DNA of 64,000 nucleotides from Bacillota bacterium (GCA_021820965.1 JAKACZ010000022.1:1-64000); one strand, 5' to 3'; shown: positions 35,013 through 45,191, counted from the stretch's first letter. Numbers and translations: made by a program. Notes: generated by a model not told the origin, from the sequence alone.

Positions 35013-35672
35013 GTGGCAGACATAATTCGGGTCGTGATCGTCGAGGACGAAGATCTCTTCCGCGATCTCTTGGCCTCATCACTTGCCGGTTTCCCGAAAA
35101 TTAGCGTGGTAAACGCCTATCGCGCCGGGGATGAGGCCTTGCGCCGTTTCTCCGATGACACTCCGGATGTCGTTCTGCTTGACATTAATCTGGGAGCAGG
35201 AGATACCGGAGTGCACATCGGTCTCAAAATGCGGCAGATGGACAGTGACGTCGGTATTGTCCTCCTATCGAACTATGATCAACCCGGGGTTCTAAGAACC
35301 ATTACCCAAAGCCAGGCTGCAGGGTGGTCGTACCTTCTCAAGAAATCCGTGGCCAACGCTAGTATCATCGTTCGGGCCGTCGAAGGTGCGCGAGCGGGGC
35401 TGATGATCCTCGATCCGCACCTTGTTCATGCATTCCAACCAACGCCCGCCGGGCTAGTGGCCAAACTTACTCCGCGCCAGCGCGAGGTTCTCGGGTTGAT
35501 GGCGCAAGGATACTCCAACGCTGGGATCGCGGAGAAGCTGGTCTTGCAGCCTAAGTCGGTTGAAAACACCATTTCTCAAATATACCAAGGCCTCGGGATC
35601 AACGCGTTGCAAGGCAGTATTCATGCGCGCGTAAAGGCGGCGCTTATCTTCTTGAACGAATGCACTCTTTAA
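35013..35672 (+). CDS. NarL/FixJ-type response regulator
   Basis: A 219-residue two-component regulator. The receiver is complete: EDED near 11-14, phospho-acceptor Asp 57 in DVVLLDINLG, and a conserved Lys in YLLKKSV near 108. The output is a LuxR helix-turn-helix (LTPRQREVLGLMAQGYSNAGIAEKLVLQPKSVENTI near 151-186). The start is a GTG with a weak GAGG site. The histidine kinase 264 bases downstream is the likely partner. It is read away from the membrane LuxR gene. Confidence 0.8.
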   Translation: MADIIRVVIVEDEDLFRDLLASSLAGFPKISVVNAYRAGDEALRRFSDDTPDVVLLDINLGAGDTGVHIGLKMRQMDSDVGIVLLSNYDQPGVLRTITQSQAAGWSYLLKKSVANASIIVRAVEGARAGLMILDPHLVHAFQPTPAGLVAKLTPRQREVLGLMAQGYSNAGIAEKLVLQPKSVENTISQIYQGLGINALQGSIHARVKAALIFLNECTL

Positions 35673-35936
35673 GGTGAGCGTGTGGCTGGCAAGGTTGTTG
35701 TTCTTATCAGGCTCCCGGTTAAGGAAGATCAATAATTGTTCGACAGGTCTCGAGTCGGGCTCTGTGCCAGGACTTTGGCAGTCTATGATTCGACACCAGT
35801 GCTGTCGAAGCGGAACTCTTAGCGTCGCACGATTTTCGTGTTGCAGAAAAGGCGAAGACAGGAAAGGTTTTATCGAAAGAGAAATACATGGGGACAGGTG
35901 TCGCTATAGAAAAATCAGAGAGGTATCCAACGCGTA

Positions 35937-37061
35937 ATGAATAGCAGATATACCGGATTGAGTCTCAATAATACAGCGGTTGCTGCGCGGCAGGCGATGG
36001 GGGTCGAGCATGTGCAAATCTGCCGTATTTCCCGTCGAACCAATAAACTCATGACTGTGGCGACAAGTTCTGGGGCGGATTCGGACCAACAAGTTGTCAT
36101 GTCAAGGCGGATTGACGACCCCTCGCTGACTCAACTGTGGCAAAACCACCGCCCGGGCAATCCAGTCGAGGTCCATTTTGGCAGAGTCGACCAGCGCTAC
36201 GCGGTTTTGCTGCCGATGGAGGTTGAGGGAAGCATTTGGGGTGTTCTTGCTTGTTTTCAGCGCCCGCCATTTTCCGACGATCAAAGAGAGCGGTCACGCC
36301 CCGTCGTCTTGTTGGTTGAGCAAGTGCTGGCTCAGCGCATACGTCGGTTAGGGTGTGCTCAGAGGCTAGGCAGGGCGCGTCGGATAGAAGGGAAGATTGT
36401 TGAGGCGGAGGAAAGCTTCCGGCGGGGTGTGGCGGAGGAGTTGCACGGCAGGGTTCAGACGAAGCTGCTGATGGTGTCGCACACCCTTGAGTGGTGCCGC
36501 CAGCATGTATCCGAGGTCGATGCGGTCCGGGTTAGGCTGTCGCAAGTGATACGGGATGTCGAATCCATCCGTGAGGAGGACGTCCGCAAACTCAGCCATA
36601 GATTGCATCCCGGCCTAATCCGTGTAGCATTGCGCCCTGCTGTCCATCATCTCGTCGCCACGTACTCGTCCGTCATGACGGTGGACGTTGAAGAATCAGA
36701 CGAGTTTTGTCATGCCGACAGTCCGATGGATAGCCTTATTCCCGAAGATGCGAGGATTGCAACCTACCGAGTCATTGAAGAGGCGCTCTCGAACGCTCTT
36801 CGCCACGGTCAAGCGCGACACGCCACCGTCCGACTGAATATCCGCCGCAACGCGTTGGTGGTTGACGTGTGGGATGACGGGTGTGGCTTTGTCGCTAAAC
36901 CGGGACCCGGCGGCATCGGGCTTGAATTATTGGACATCCGACTGGCAATTGCAGGCGGAAAACTCCGAGTTGGCTCCACCTCGCAGGGCACTCTCGTATC
37001 AGCAGAAATTCCTCTCAAGGGTAGACTTCTGTACACGTCCCCGTCCGTGAGTCAGGCGTAA
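35937..37061 (+). CDS. Soluble NarX-type histidine kinase with GAF-like domain
   Basis: A 374-residue cytoplasmic sensor kinase. Residues about 10-135 look like a GAF domain. The HisKA_3 dimerisation/phospho-acceptor region follows, with His 170 in RRGVAEELHGRVQTKL. The HATPase region has the N box EEALSNALRHG near 280 and the G1 box VWDDGCGF near 311, then GGIGLELLDIRLAIAGG. No membrane segment is present, so the stimulus is internal or arrives by diffusion. It probably phosphorylates the NarL-type regulator upstream. The 264 bases between them hold no gene. Confidence 0.8.
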   Translation: MNSRYTGLSLNNTAVAARQAMGVEHVQICRISRRTNKLMTVATSSGADSDQQVVMSRRIDDPSLTQLWQNHRPGNPVEVHFGRVDQRYAVLLPMEVEGSIWGVLACFQRPPFSDDQRERSRPVVLLVEQVLAQRIRRLGCAQRLGRARRIEGKIVEAEESFRRGVAEELHGRVQTKLLMVSHTLEWCRQHVSEVDAVRVRLSQVIRDVESIREEDVRKLSHRLHPGLIRVALRPAVHHLVATYSSVMTVDVEESDEFCHADSPMDSLIPEDARIATYRVIEEALSNALRHGQARHATVRLNIRRNALVVDVWDDGCGFVAKPGPGGIGLELLDIRLAIAGGKLRVGSTSQGTLVSAEIPLKGRLLYTSPSVSQA

Positions 37062-37330
37062 CCCATGCCGCTCGTGGGGATGTGTGTTCACTGCGCACTG
37101 CTCACAGAACATTGGCATGACTGGCGCAGGGTAGCATTGGTGGGCCTCTAAGAATTCGACGGCGAGTGGGCTCGTGGGTATTGGCTAAGCACCGACCTTG
37201 AAGGTCGCGATCTTCCGCCTGGTGAATGGCCTGAAAGGCGTGTCGTCACGCTGAACCCGTAAGAAGGACCATTCGACTATCGAGCGGGCCCTATGGGGTG
37301 CCTCTGACCCTCAAGTTGCTTTGCCGGATT
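37062..37330 (+). pseudogene. Possible transposase remnant
   Basis: Conceptual translation across stop codons gives WRRVALVGL, stop, EFDGEWARGYWLSTDLEGRDLPPGEW, which recalls the DDE-transposase core strand pattern (Y-W-L-S-T-D-L). There is no intact frame and no end repeats were found. It directly precedes copy B of the hairpin repeat. Support is weak. Confidence 0.2.
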
Positions 37331-37424
37331 AGCGGGGGCAACCTGGGGGACCTCCGCTCACCATCATTCGACGATAGCAATGGAAGGCCCCCGATTGGCA
37401 CCTGTAGGGTCAGCGCTTCCCTAC

Positions 37425-37530
37425 GACAGTAGAGGAAATCCCCAAGTCTGCCCAAAAGCAGGGGATATCTCTGAGCCACCGGAGTTTTACGGGGCATCTG
37501 GACAAAGCGGTGAAGCGCCCCTGGCGATTA
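37425..37530 (+). repeat. Hairpin repeat, copy B
   Basis: The second copy of the window's hairpin repeat. It keeps gaggaaatcccc, ctgcccaaaagcaggggata and gagttttacgg, and ends in gcatctgg followed by a degenerate tail. The middle GC stem is degraded here. Confidence 0.6.
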
Positions 37531-37632
37531 CAACGCGTGCTCAGTTCAGAAGCGGGCCGCTCAAATCGGTGTCAACAATTGGCATGTTTACCTAGCCAAA
37601 ATAGAGCCTGAGGCTTGCAACAAGCCTACGCA

Positions 37633-38001
37633 TCAGGTTCGTTTCTGGTCAATGAGAGACCCCTCTGACTGACCGCGTCCCCATATCGCCAAACGTTCGA
37701 GTTCTTCGCTGGTCGGCTGAATCCGGCTTTGACCGCTTGCAATGAGGGCAGCCCATAATTCCAGAGACTGTCGAATAGGCAGGTCGGCAGCGTCAGGGGA
37801 TTTGAAAATTTGTCCAAGTAGTCTTCGGGCCCCGGTAAATTGCGACTTGGACCAATGCACAAAAGCCGCCGCCAGCCAAATGGCAATCTGATAGCGAGCG
37901 TTTTTGTTCTTGCGCCATGGGTTTTCGAGAATCTCATGCGCCTCAAAATACCGGCCATCACTCATGGCTTGGACATATTCATCCCACTCATCGATTGGCA
38001 T
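37633..38001 (-). CDS. DUF309 protein
   Basis: A 122-residue, all-helical protein with the DUF309 signature near residues 15-30 (DGRYFEAHEILENPWR), followed by a helix with IAIWLAAAFVHWSKSQFTGARRLL. DUF309 proteins are common in Firmicutes and related bacteria, often near riboflavin or segregation genes, and have no proven function. No operon partner is visible; the neighbours are transcribed from separate units. Confidence 0.75.
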   Translation of the reverse strand: MPIDEWDEYVQAMSDGRYFEAHEILENPWRKNKNARYQIAIWLAAAFVHWSKSQFTGARRLLGQIFKSPDAADLPIRQSLELWAALIASGQSRIQPTSEELERLAIWGRGQSEGSLIDQKRT

Positions 38002-38214
38002 ATTGGCATGAATGTCTCCTTAAAGTGTAGCTGTCTTCATCAGCATATCACGACATCGCAAACCGACCGTCGGATGTTTGGGCACAATCGGGAGGTTGTA
38101 AATGTATGCCACTCCTGGACTACTCCCCGTTTTGATGGGCCTACGCTGGCGCGCTTCCCGGTTCAAGCTCATGACGAGTCCCCAATGATGTGTCGGCTCT
38201 TATTGGTAGGGCTG

Positions 38215-41049
38215 CTAACGATGTTTTACGGATGAAACCCAGGGTGCAAAGTGGTGATTCCAGGAAAGCCCGCTGACCATGACGACAACGGCGTCAACAA
38301 TGTGGTGAGGTCCGTTGACGTATCCTACCGCCTCATACTGCTCCGGGCTTTCTGACTTCCACATGGCACCGGTCAAGACATGGACCAACGACGCCTCATG
38401 TGGATTCGAGTACGCGCGGGCCATTGCTTGGGCCAAACCGAGCGGGGTAAGATAGTTTCCGAGTGCGCCTCCGGTCCAGTCATTGACAGTGGCAGGCTGC
38501 CCCCTGAGAAGCGCCTCTGCTTCCAAACCGGACTTGGGGCCGAGTGCGCTCGCCAGTTGCTGGGATGGCGCAAGGGAGATGACCTGGAGGCTTTGTCGGA
38601 TAAGTGCCGCCACCGAGTTGCCGCCCGTTTGGGCGACCGGCTTAGTATTGGCAGGCAGTGTTGAAACGCCCACGGGCCTCCCACCCTTAAGAGTGATACC
38701 GGCTTGCGTTAAAGCATCTTCAAACTGTTGCGTTGCCGTGAGTGCCGGATCAGGCGGAGCGATGATTTTAGTTGCCTGAAAGCCGGTAGGAATAGTTCCC
38801 GAGACGACGAAGGTGTTGCTGTTGAAAGCGAGGCTGGTATCGAGGGAGGGAGTCGTGCCTGCGGCGGTGACGGTGGTATTGTTTTGTACCGCTATGGGCG
38901 TGTCGGCTGGTGTTACCGAAATGTGTGCAGCGGTGCCCACCGTCGTTCCGTGAATAGACAGCCGGACGTGGTCAAAGCCCAGGTACAGCGGTGATGCGGG
39001 GGCGGCCCATCCTTCGCCTAACGCCTCCCAGGCGAGGCCTCCGGGCCATCGAGTTTGTTGGAATCCATGGCGAGGGTTCACATACTCGATCGGCCCGTTA
39101 ATTTGTTTGATGCCCTGACTGGCCACCGATTGGGCAAGGCTCGTGAGCGTTTTCGGGCCGAGGTCGTTGTTGTTGCCGTCGAGAACCAATGCACCGCGTA
39201 AGGTTCCCTGCACAACCGGACCCGCCGCCAGCACCTGAACCGCCGGCAAAATGGCTCCCAGGTGTTGAAGCGCCGCCATATCCAGCACGATCCGAGGGCT
39301 CAGCCCGGCCCGGATGAGCGTGCCGCCATTTTGCTGAAAGATGGGTTCCCCGGTGGCCACATTTACAACGGCCACTGCCGTGGAACTGCCATTATCGTAC
39401 GCCGGAATGTGAGCCAAGAGCGGTCGAAGCATGACCGGCAGACTTCCACTAATCGGTGCCGGTGTGGCGGTGGCGCTGACGGGAGGCACGTGGGGCCACG
39501 CCGCAATCTCGTTCATCATTTGCCCCACGGCAGAATTGGGAAAAGTGTTTTGGGATGTAGGGGTGCCATCGTTCAAGATGGCGAATGCGATGACATTGCC
39601 GTTTTCCGCCTGAACATATCCGGCAAGATTCCATTGGTTGGTTAAATTGCCGGGTTTCACAAAGATTTGGGTGTGAGCCGGAAGGGCCACCGTCCATGAC
39701 GGCGGGCAGAGAAATCCGCATGCGTGAGGATTGTCGATTTGAATCATAGAATGCTCAAACGTCGTGAACCAGGGCTGAGTGGCTGCGTAACGAAGAAGGT
39801 TCACGACATCTTGGGCGCTCATTTGGTTCAACGGGGAAAGCCCGGAACCGTCCACCTGAATACTCCCCGCACTTACGCCCACGCTCCGGGAGAAGGCCGA
39901 CATGATGCGTTCGGATCCGGAAGGCGACCCGGTTCCGTATCCGGGCACGCTGAGTTCGCGGTACAGGTTGTCCGCCATTTGATTAATGGAGTATCGATTT
40001 TGGATGGTGAGTTCCTGGCTTAGCCGCGGTGACGTGTGTGTGGCAACGGTCGTGAGGCCAGAAGGAAGGGTTGCGGCAGTCGTCGCGGGGCTTGAGACCG
40101 GGACGCCAGCAGCTCTCAGGGCGTTCTCGAAAAGTGATGCGGCATAAAGCGCGGGGTTTGAGACAGATAGCACGAACGGCCCCGCCTGGCTGTATTGGGG
40201 GATATGGCCGGTTACCACGATGCGGTTGGTCCCGAGGACACGCGTGACCCTGACGGCGGCCATGCCAGTGCCGCTGGTTGTGGCACGATTGATGACGTGG
40301 AAGTAGCCCGGATCCGTGGCCGCTCCATTAAACTTGAAGGTCACCATGGGGTGTTGGCCGGCCAGGCCGGAGCCCTGAACCCAGACCGCAACTTCGCTTC
40401 TTTCCGCCATGAGCGCGCTGACTCCGGCCGAATAATTTTGGGGAATTCCGCCAATGGGCCAGCCAATGCCGTAGGTGGGAGGAGCAAATTGAGAGCCGAT
40501 TCCAATCACCTGGCTGACACTTGGCAGCTGGGCGGCCACCTGGTTGGCCAGCACTTCGAGAGTTTTGCTACCGTTGGCTTCCAGCCAGGGATCGCCTCCG
40601 CCCACCAGGTAAATCGGGCGCGGTTGACCGGCAGCGACATCGCTGGGCACCATGACCTCAGTCTTATAGGTAAAATTGGGCCCGAGGGTGGCCAACGCCG
40701 CAGCCGATGTGAAGAGTTTGGTCACGGATCCAGGGGTCACTCGCAGTGTAGGGTGTACCGACGCCAGAACTTGACCAGTGCTTACGTCATAAGCGTAGGC
40801 GGACACCGTGGAATGCACCAAACCGGGATATCGAGCGAGCTTTAGCCAGTTTTGCGCCAATGTGTTGGGTGGGAGTGTTACTGCCGCCTTTCGGGCGGCA
40901 CTCACGGCGGGGCGGCTGGATGCCGTAAATATGCGGCTTGGCGGCTTCGCGGACGCTACCTTAATGTTGACGCCGGAGTGTGGGATCAGGATCCCTGTTA
41001 AAGCTGCCGCTACTGCTCCGGCTATCGTGCGAAGTCCTCCGTAAGACAT
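38215..41049 (-). CDS. Double-domain PBP4-type D-Ala-D-Ala carboxypeptidase (S13 family)
   Basis: A protein of 944 residues, twice the usual length of DacB/PBP4. It starts at the ATG at 41049, behind AGGGGG, with a signal peptide (LRTIAGAVAAALTGILIPHSG). The first S13 domain has the catalytic SVTK (S108-K111), an SIN-type motif (RYSINQMADNLY near 358) and KPGNLT near 465 in place of KTG. The second half repeats the fold (GSSTAVAVVNVATGEPIFQQNGG ...) but the serine-lysine motif has become SPRI, so it is probably inactive. Family enzymes trim or cut peptidoglycan peptides outside the membrane. Confidence 0.75.
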   Translation of the reverse strand: MSYGGLRTIAGAVAAALTGILIPHSGVNIKVASAKPPSRIFTASSRPAVSAARKAAVTLPPNTLAQNWLKLARYPGLVHSTVSAYAYDVSTGQVLASVHPTLRVTPGSVTKLFTSAAALATLGPNFTYKTEVMVPSDVAAGQPRPIYLVGGGDPWLEANGSKTLEVLANQVAAQLPSVSQVIGIGSQFAPPTYGIGWPIGGIPQNYSAGVSALMAERSEVAVWVQGSGLAGQHPMVTFKFNGAATDPGYFHVINRATTSGTGMAAVRVTRVLGTNRIVVTGHIPQYSQAGPFVLSVSNPALYAASLFENALRAAGVPVSSPATTAATLPSGLTTVATHTSPRLSQELTIQNRYSINQMADNLYRELSVPGYGTGSPSGSERIMSAFSRSVGVSAGSIQVDGSGLSPLNQMSAQDVVNLLRYAATQPWFTTFEHSMIQIDNPHACGFLCPPSWTVALPAHTQIFVKPGNLTNQWNLAGYVQAENGNVIAFAILNDGTPTSQNTFPNSAVGQMMNEIAAWPHVPPVSATATPAPISGSLPVMLRPLLAHIPAYDNGSSTAVAVVNVATGEPIFQQNGGTLIRAGLSPRIVLDMAALQHLGAILPAVQVLAAGPVVQGTLRGALVLDGNNNDLGPKTLTSLAQSVASQGIKQINGPIEYVNPRHGFQQTRWPGGLAWEALGEGWAAPASPLYLGFDHVRLSIHGTTVGTAAHISVTPADTPIAVQNNTTVTAAGTTPSLDTSLAFNSNTFVVSGTIPTGFQATKIIAPPDPALTATQQFEDALTQAGITLKGGRPVGVSTLPANTKPVAQTGGNSVAALIRQSLQVISLAPSQQLASALGPKSGLEAEALLRGQPATVNDWTGGALGNYLTPLGLAQAMARAYSNPHEASLVHVLTGAMWKSESPEQYEAVGYVNGPHHIVDAVVVMVSGLSWNHHFAPWVSSVKHR

Positions 41050-41220
41050 GCCAATCCCCCTGAAAATATTGTCGGTGATAAAACGCTGGCCATGCTGCAA
41101 AGGTTACGAGCGCTCTGTCACCGCTTGCATTTCCATGCGGCAGGAAGAACGCCTGCTTTGGTGAGGAGTTTTTCGGAGCGGGGTGTGCCCGCGTGGGCTT
41201 CGCGGTGCGCCGGTTAAGGT

Positions 41221-41787
41221 TCAGCACCCGGCGAAATCGGAAAAAAAGCCCTCGACAATGCACTCTCGTTCGGGGTCGTACACCGCCCAGTCAGGAAATT
41301 GAATGCGATTCCACGCTTTTCCCGGGAGCCGGCGCCCCAGTATGGTGCTGAAATATACCGTCAGAATGCGGCCATGAGAGACGACTACCGTCCGACCGGG
41401 ATGAGCCGCGTGATGAACTGCGGACACCGCTTTAACGACGCGGGCAGCGGCGCGATCCCAGGGTTCAAAGGCGGGGTCGGCGGTGCCTTGCAGATAGTTG
41501 GCGAACCGCTGTTGCAGGTCGTCGGAACGATTAAACCACTCGGCCGTCAATTCTTGCAATCCGGGCCAGACACGCACCGAAACGCCGCCCTGGTCAGCGA
41601 GAATTTCGGCCGTCTCGATCGCCTTGCGCTCCGTGCTGGAGGCGATAAAGGACACGTTATTGAAGTCCATGCGGGCGGCCAATTGGCGGACCGCCGCGCG
41701 GCCGTCATCAGTCAGTCGCCAAGCCGAGGGCGATATCGCAGGGTCGATGAGCGCGGGTCCGTGCCGCACCAAGTCAATGAGACTCAT
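41221..41787 (-). CDS. Histidine phosphatase superfamily protein
   Basis: A protein of about 188 residues in the phosphoglycerate-mutase-like superfamily. The phospho-acceptor His is in the N-terminal LIDLVRHGPA, the second-site residues are in FIASSTERKAIETAEIL, and the second His is in VVVSHGRILTVYFS near 150. The start is set at the ATG at 41787, which fits the family N-terminus; the frame remains open for 38 more codons upstream. Substrates of this branch range from sugar phosphates to proteins and cannot be assigned here. Confidence 0.75.
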   Translation of the reverse strand: MSLIDLVRHGPALIDPAISPSAWRLTDDGRAAVRQLAARMDFNNVSFIASSTERKAIETAEILADQGGVSVRVWPGLQELTAEWFNRSDDLQQRFANYLQGTADPAFEPWDRAAARVVKAVSAVHHAAHPGRTVVVSHGRILTVYFSTILGRRLPGKAWNRIQFPDWAVYDPERECIVEGFFSDFAGC

Positions 41788-42088
41788 GGCACGGTAGTGG
41801 TGAGACGTCGCACTGCTCCAAGGTCCCATGACACGTAAAGCGAGTGGCGGAAATACGTCTCCTGCGCAGTGCCGGGTCGCAGCCAGGCCGTTGGCGGGCA
41901 ATGATCATGGCAACGCCTCCTCAATCACAACCGGTGGCGGGTTCATTGTGTATCGTTTCATCCAGGGAGCGATCGCCCTGTGCGGGTTTCTGGAAACGAT
42001 TGTACCGCCAATCGGGAGCCACCAATCGATCACCGTGTATGGACCTATGCGCACCCCTGTAACTGCACCGCCATCAGGCGACAATGCG

Positions 42089-43912
42089 TTATTGGACCGG
42101 AGCCGATTGATGCTGCGTTATTTCTACCAGTGTCATAATCAAACCCAAGTGGGAAAATCCCTGGGGAAAGTTTCCGTGCGGCTCGCCGGTGCTCTGATCG
42201 GCGTGCTCGCCCAGTAAACCTAGCTCGGTGCGATATTGCAAAATTCCTTTTACAAGCCTCCTGGAGTCGGCCATGCGGCCGAGACGCACATAGACACGGG
42301 CCAGCCAGAAGGTGGCCAGCACGAACGGGTGGGTGGCCGAACCGAGCATGTCGCTGGCATAGCGGTACACCCAATGCTCCGAGACTAGTTGATTTTCAAT
42401 TTGTTTGAGCGTGCCTAAAAAGCGGGGATCGTCTGGTGCGCAGTATCCGTACAACGGCATTACCAAGAGCGCTGCATCCACCGCCTGGCCGTGAAATGCC
42501 TGGGTGTAGGATCCGAGTTCATTGTTGTATGCGTCGCTATCGATACGCTGTCGGATTTTGTCCGCCGTCTTTTTCCAGTGTTCGGCCTGCACTTGTTCGC
42601 CCAATGCTTCCGCCATTTTGGAGCCATACGCTAGTGCGACCCAGCACATCAACTGTGAATGGGTGTAGTAGTCATCTTGCTCCCGAAACTCCCATAGGCT
42701 GGCATCCTTGTTGTGGTGGTTGCGTTCGACCCAGTGGACCAATAGGCGGATGCGGTGCCAATAGAAGTTTAAGAATTCGGTGTCGTGCGTGAGGTCATAA
42801 TAGCGCCACACCGTCCAAAGAAAATCGCCCTCAATATCTAGCTGCAACTGGCGGGTGGCGGCGTTGCCCTCGCGACAAGGCACTGAGTTTTTATACCCCG
42901 AAAGCCACTCCAGCGAATGCTCGCCACGGATTAGAGTGCCGTCAACGTGGAAAAACGGCGCATCGAACGGCTTTCCCTGCAAATCGATGCAGTTGAGCAT
43001 AAAGTCGAGAAAGCGGCGCGATCCCACGTGATCTCCGGCCATCAAAAGTGCTTCCGCCGCGTATGAACCATCCCGAACCCAGGCGTAGCGGTAGTCCCAT
43101 TGCCGGGTCTCCCCGATCGTTTCCGGGAGTGATGTGGTAGGCGCGGCAATAATGGCACCGTTGGTCTGATAGGTGAGACCGTACAGTACTAAGAGAGAAC
43201 GGCGGTATGCGTTTCGGTATGGACCGTGATACGGGGGTAGATGGGTCATGCTGTGGCGCCAAAACGCCACGTTTTGCCTCAGAGCAAAGTTGACAGGTTC
43301 ACTTTCTATGTCCTCAACCAGGTCGGCCATTTGCTCTGCAATGGCATCGGCAGCCTCGATTAAGCGATCTTCGTCGTCGGCAACGTATTGGGCAATGAGT
43401 TCATAGTGTCCTGGCGGGAGATGCCAAGTGCCCTGGTTCAGGTGGACCTCCAACTCATCCACGACCTCGCGGTGCAGCGCGTTGATGGCAAAGACTAGGC
43501 CTTCCCGTTCCAAAGGGTTGCGGAAGATGGCGCCGGCCCGTACAGAGGTCGGCGCGGCCTGCACCAGCCCATAACGAAACCGTGGTCGCAATTCCACAAT
43601 CATGGGCAGATCGCTGCGGATAAGCCGTCGTAACTCGGGACGACCGACAGTGAGATAGTCATATACGGTGGCGCTGCCTTTGGCGCTCCGCCATGTGGTT
43701 TTCAGGATGTTGGTATCCTCAATGTATTCTTGGGAGGATTCAGCATCGTCGACGTCCGGATACACGCGAAAATAGCCGTTTTCCACAGTGCCCAGGATTT
43801 TTGCGAAGACCGCCGGGCTATCGAAGCGGGGAAAGGCCAGCCAATCGACCGAACCATCGGGGCTCACCAACCCGGCGGTGTGGGAATTGGAAATGAAACC
43901 GTAAAATTGCAT
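42089..43912 (-). CDS. GH15 glucoamylase/trehalase-like glycoside hydrolase
   Basis: A 607-residue cytoplasmic enzyme of glycoside hydrolase family 15. It begins with the typical ISNSHTAGLVSPDGSVDWLAFPRFD N-terminal domain, and the (alpha/alpha)6 barrel includes RQWDYRYAWVRDGSY near 270-284. The likely general acid is E408 in SLWEFREQ and the general base is in LLGEHAD near 577. Family members of this type split trehalose or short alpha-glucans to glucose. No signal peptide is seen. The gene stands alone, with the divergent space towards the broken IS630 copy upstream. Confidence 0.82.
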   Translation of the reverse strand: MQFYGFISNSHTAGLVSPDGSVDWLAFPRFDSPAVFAKILGTVENGYFRVYPDVDDAESSQEYIEDTNILKTTWRSAKGSATVYDYLTVGRPELRRLIRSDLPMIVELRPRFRYGLVQAAPTSVRAGAIFRNPLEREGLVFAINALHREVVDELEVHLNQGTWHLPPGHYELIAQYVADDEDRLIEAADAIAEQMADLVEDIESEPVNFALRQNVAFWRHSMTHLPPYHGPYRNAYRRSLLVLYGLTYQTNGAIIAAPTTSLPETIGETRQWDYRYAWVRDGSYAAEALLMAGDHVGSRRFLDFMLNCIDLQGKPFDAPFFHVDGTLIRGEHSLEWLSGYKNSVPCREGNAATRQLQLDIEGDFLWTVWRYYDLTHDTEFLNFYWHRIRLLVHWVERNHHNKDASLWEFREQDDYYTHSQLMCWVALAYGSKMAEALGEQVQAEHWKKTADKIRQRIDSDAYNNELGSYTQAFHGQAVDAALLVMPLYGYCAPDDPRFLGTLKQIENQLVSEHWVYRYASDMLGSATHPFVLATFWLARVYVRLGRMADSRRLVKGILQYRTELGLLGEHADQSTGEPHGNFPQGFSHLGLIMTLVEITQHQSAPVQ

Positions 43913-44321
43913 GGGTCACCTCTTTGCTTTCGCATGAGTTCCACTCTTAGGGTAGCCCGGCGATGCCCATTGGACCGTTTCCCGAAGAGCAACACTAATG
44001 TCCTGATTATAACGTACCCGCTCAGAACGAAGATTGGGGCCGTTTGTTGCGACACATGTCCACATCCACCTTCTTATCATTGCTGGTCAGCTTTGTTGCC
44101 ATGTATCTGTATACCCGATCAAAAAGATTTTTGAATCAGACTTGGAAGATTTTGTCTGAACGCGGTCGGGCGGATTCGCTATCGTACACTCGCCCTTCGT
44201 TGACATACGAGGAGTGTATCATGCGCAGACCCGCTCTCGCGCCCGTGAATCCGCCCAAGCCTCGACCATCATCTCCTCTCGATAACCCCGGTTCGCAGAC
44301 CTAGAATTCATCCACATTGCG
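43913..44321. other. Intergenic stretch, no gene recognised
   Basis: About 400 bases between the GH15 gene and the IS630 relic. It contains a small inverted repeat, tacactc at 44185-44191 and gagtgta at 44212-44218. No credible gene or element end was found. Confidence 0.35.
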
Positions 44322-45191
44322 ATGAAACACATCCAGGACCGCCGCTTGTTCGAACGGTACCAAACCGTCTCCCGGGTCTTACAAGGCTATCCGTATCAGT
44401 AGGTGAGCCAGATCATTGGACGGTCGGTGACGACCGTCGCCAATTATATGAAGGCCTATCGCCGGGGAGGCTTGGGTGCCCTAAACCTACGCCATTCACC
44501 CAGCCGCCCGCACCGCCTTACCCCGGACCAGGAGCGCCAGACCATGGATGTGGTCACGCATCACGTCCCCCAAGAGGGTGGCTTTCCGGCCGAGATGACT
44601 TGGACCGCACCACTGGTGGCGCGGTATATCACGAATGAGGTGGAGTTTTCCGTACGGGAGCCCGGAGAAATTTGTACCAGATTGTGCGCAATTCTTCGAT
44701 TTCGTCCAAGATTGTCTACAACAAGACGGGTACGGCGTCTATCTGAACAGCAAGTGGCGCTGGTCGAACGGACAGCCTATGACTGCCCAAGACGTACTCT
44801 ATGAAATCCTTACCGTCACCACCGACACCTATATCAATAGTCAGTGCGTGGTCGACTTGTTCACCCCATTAGCTGCCCGCTTCACCGATCTTCCGATTAC
44901 CGTCGTCTTGGATAATGCCCGCTACCAGCGCAATCACTTCGTCATGGTCGAGGCGGAACGCCTCGGGATTACCTTGCTTGGGCTGCCCACCTATGCCCCG
45001 AATCTCAATCTCATTGAACGGCTCTGGAAGTTTGTGAAAGCCGAGTGTCTCCATGGGCGCGACTACGCCACGTTTGCCCCCTTTAAACAAGCCATTATCG
45101 ACTGCTTGGAGGACCCCGAGGGCCGCCCCATAAAGCCAAACTCGCCACCCTGCGCACGCTAAAATTTCAGCTGTTTGATGCAGCCGCCTAA
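44322..45191 (+). pseudogene. IS630-family transposase, broken and chimeric
   Basis: The N-terminal part (MKHIQDRRLFERYQTVSRVL ... RSVTTVANYMKAYRRGGLGAL) is the IS630 helix-turn-helix, cut by a TAG at 44400-44402. The catalytic C-terminal part is in another frame: ITVVLDNARYQR, then GLPTYAPNLNLIERLWKFVKAECL with the final Glu. A further frameshift near 45125 leads to KLATLRTLKFQLFDAAA. Between the two parts the first catalytic Asp block is missing and a stretch reading WRWSNGQPMTAQDVLYE is present, which looks like a piece of a family 5 solute-binding protein. The element is dead. Confidence 0.75.
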
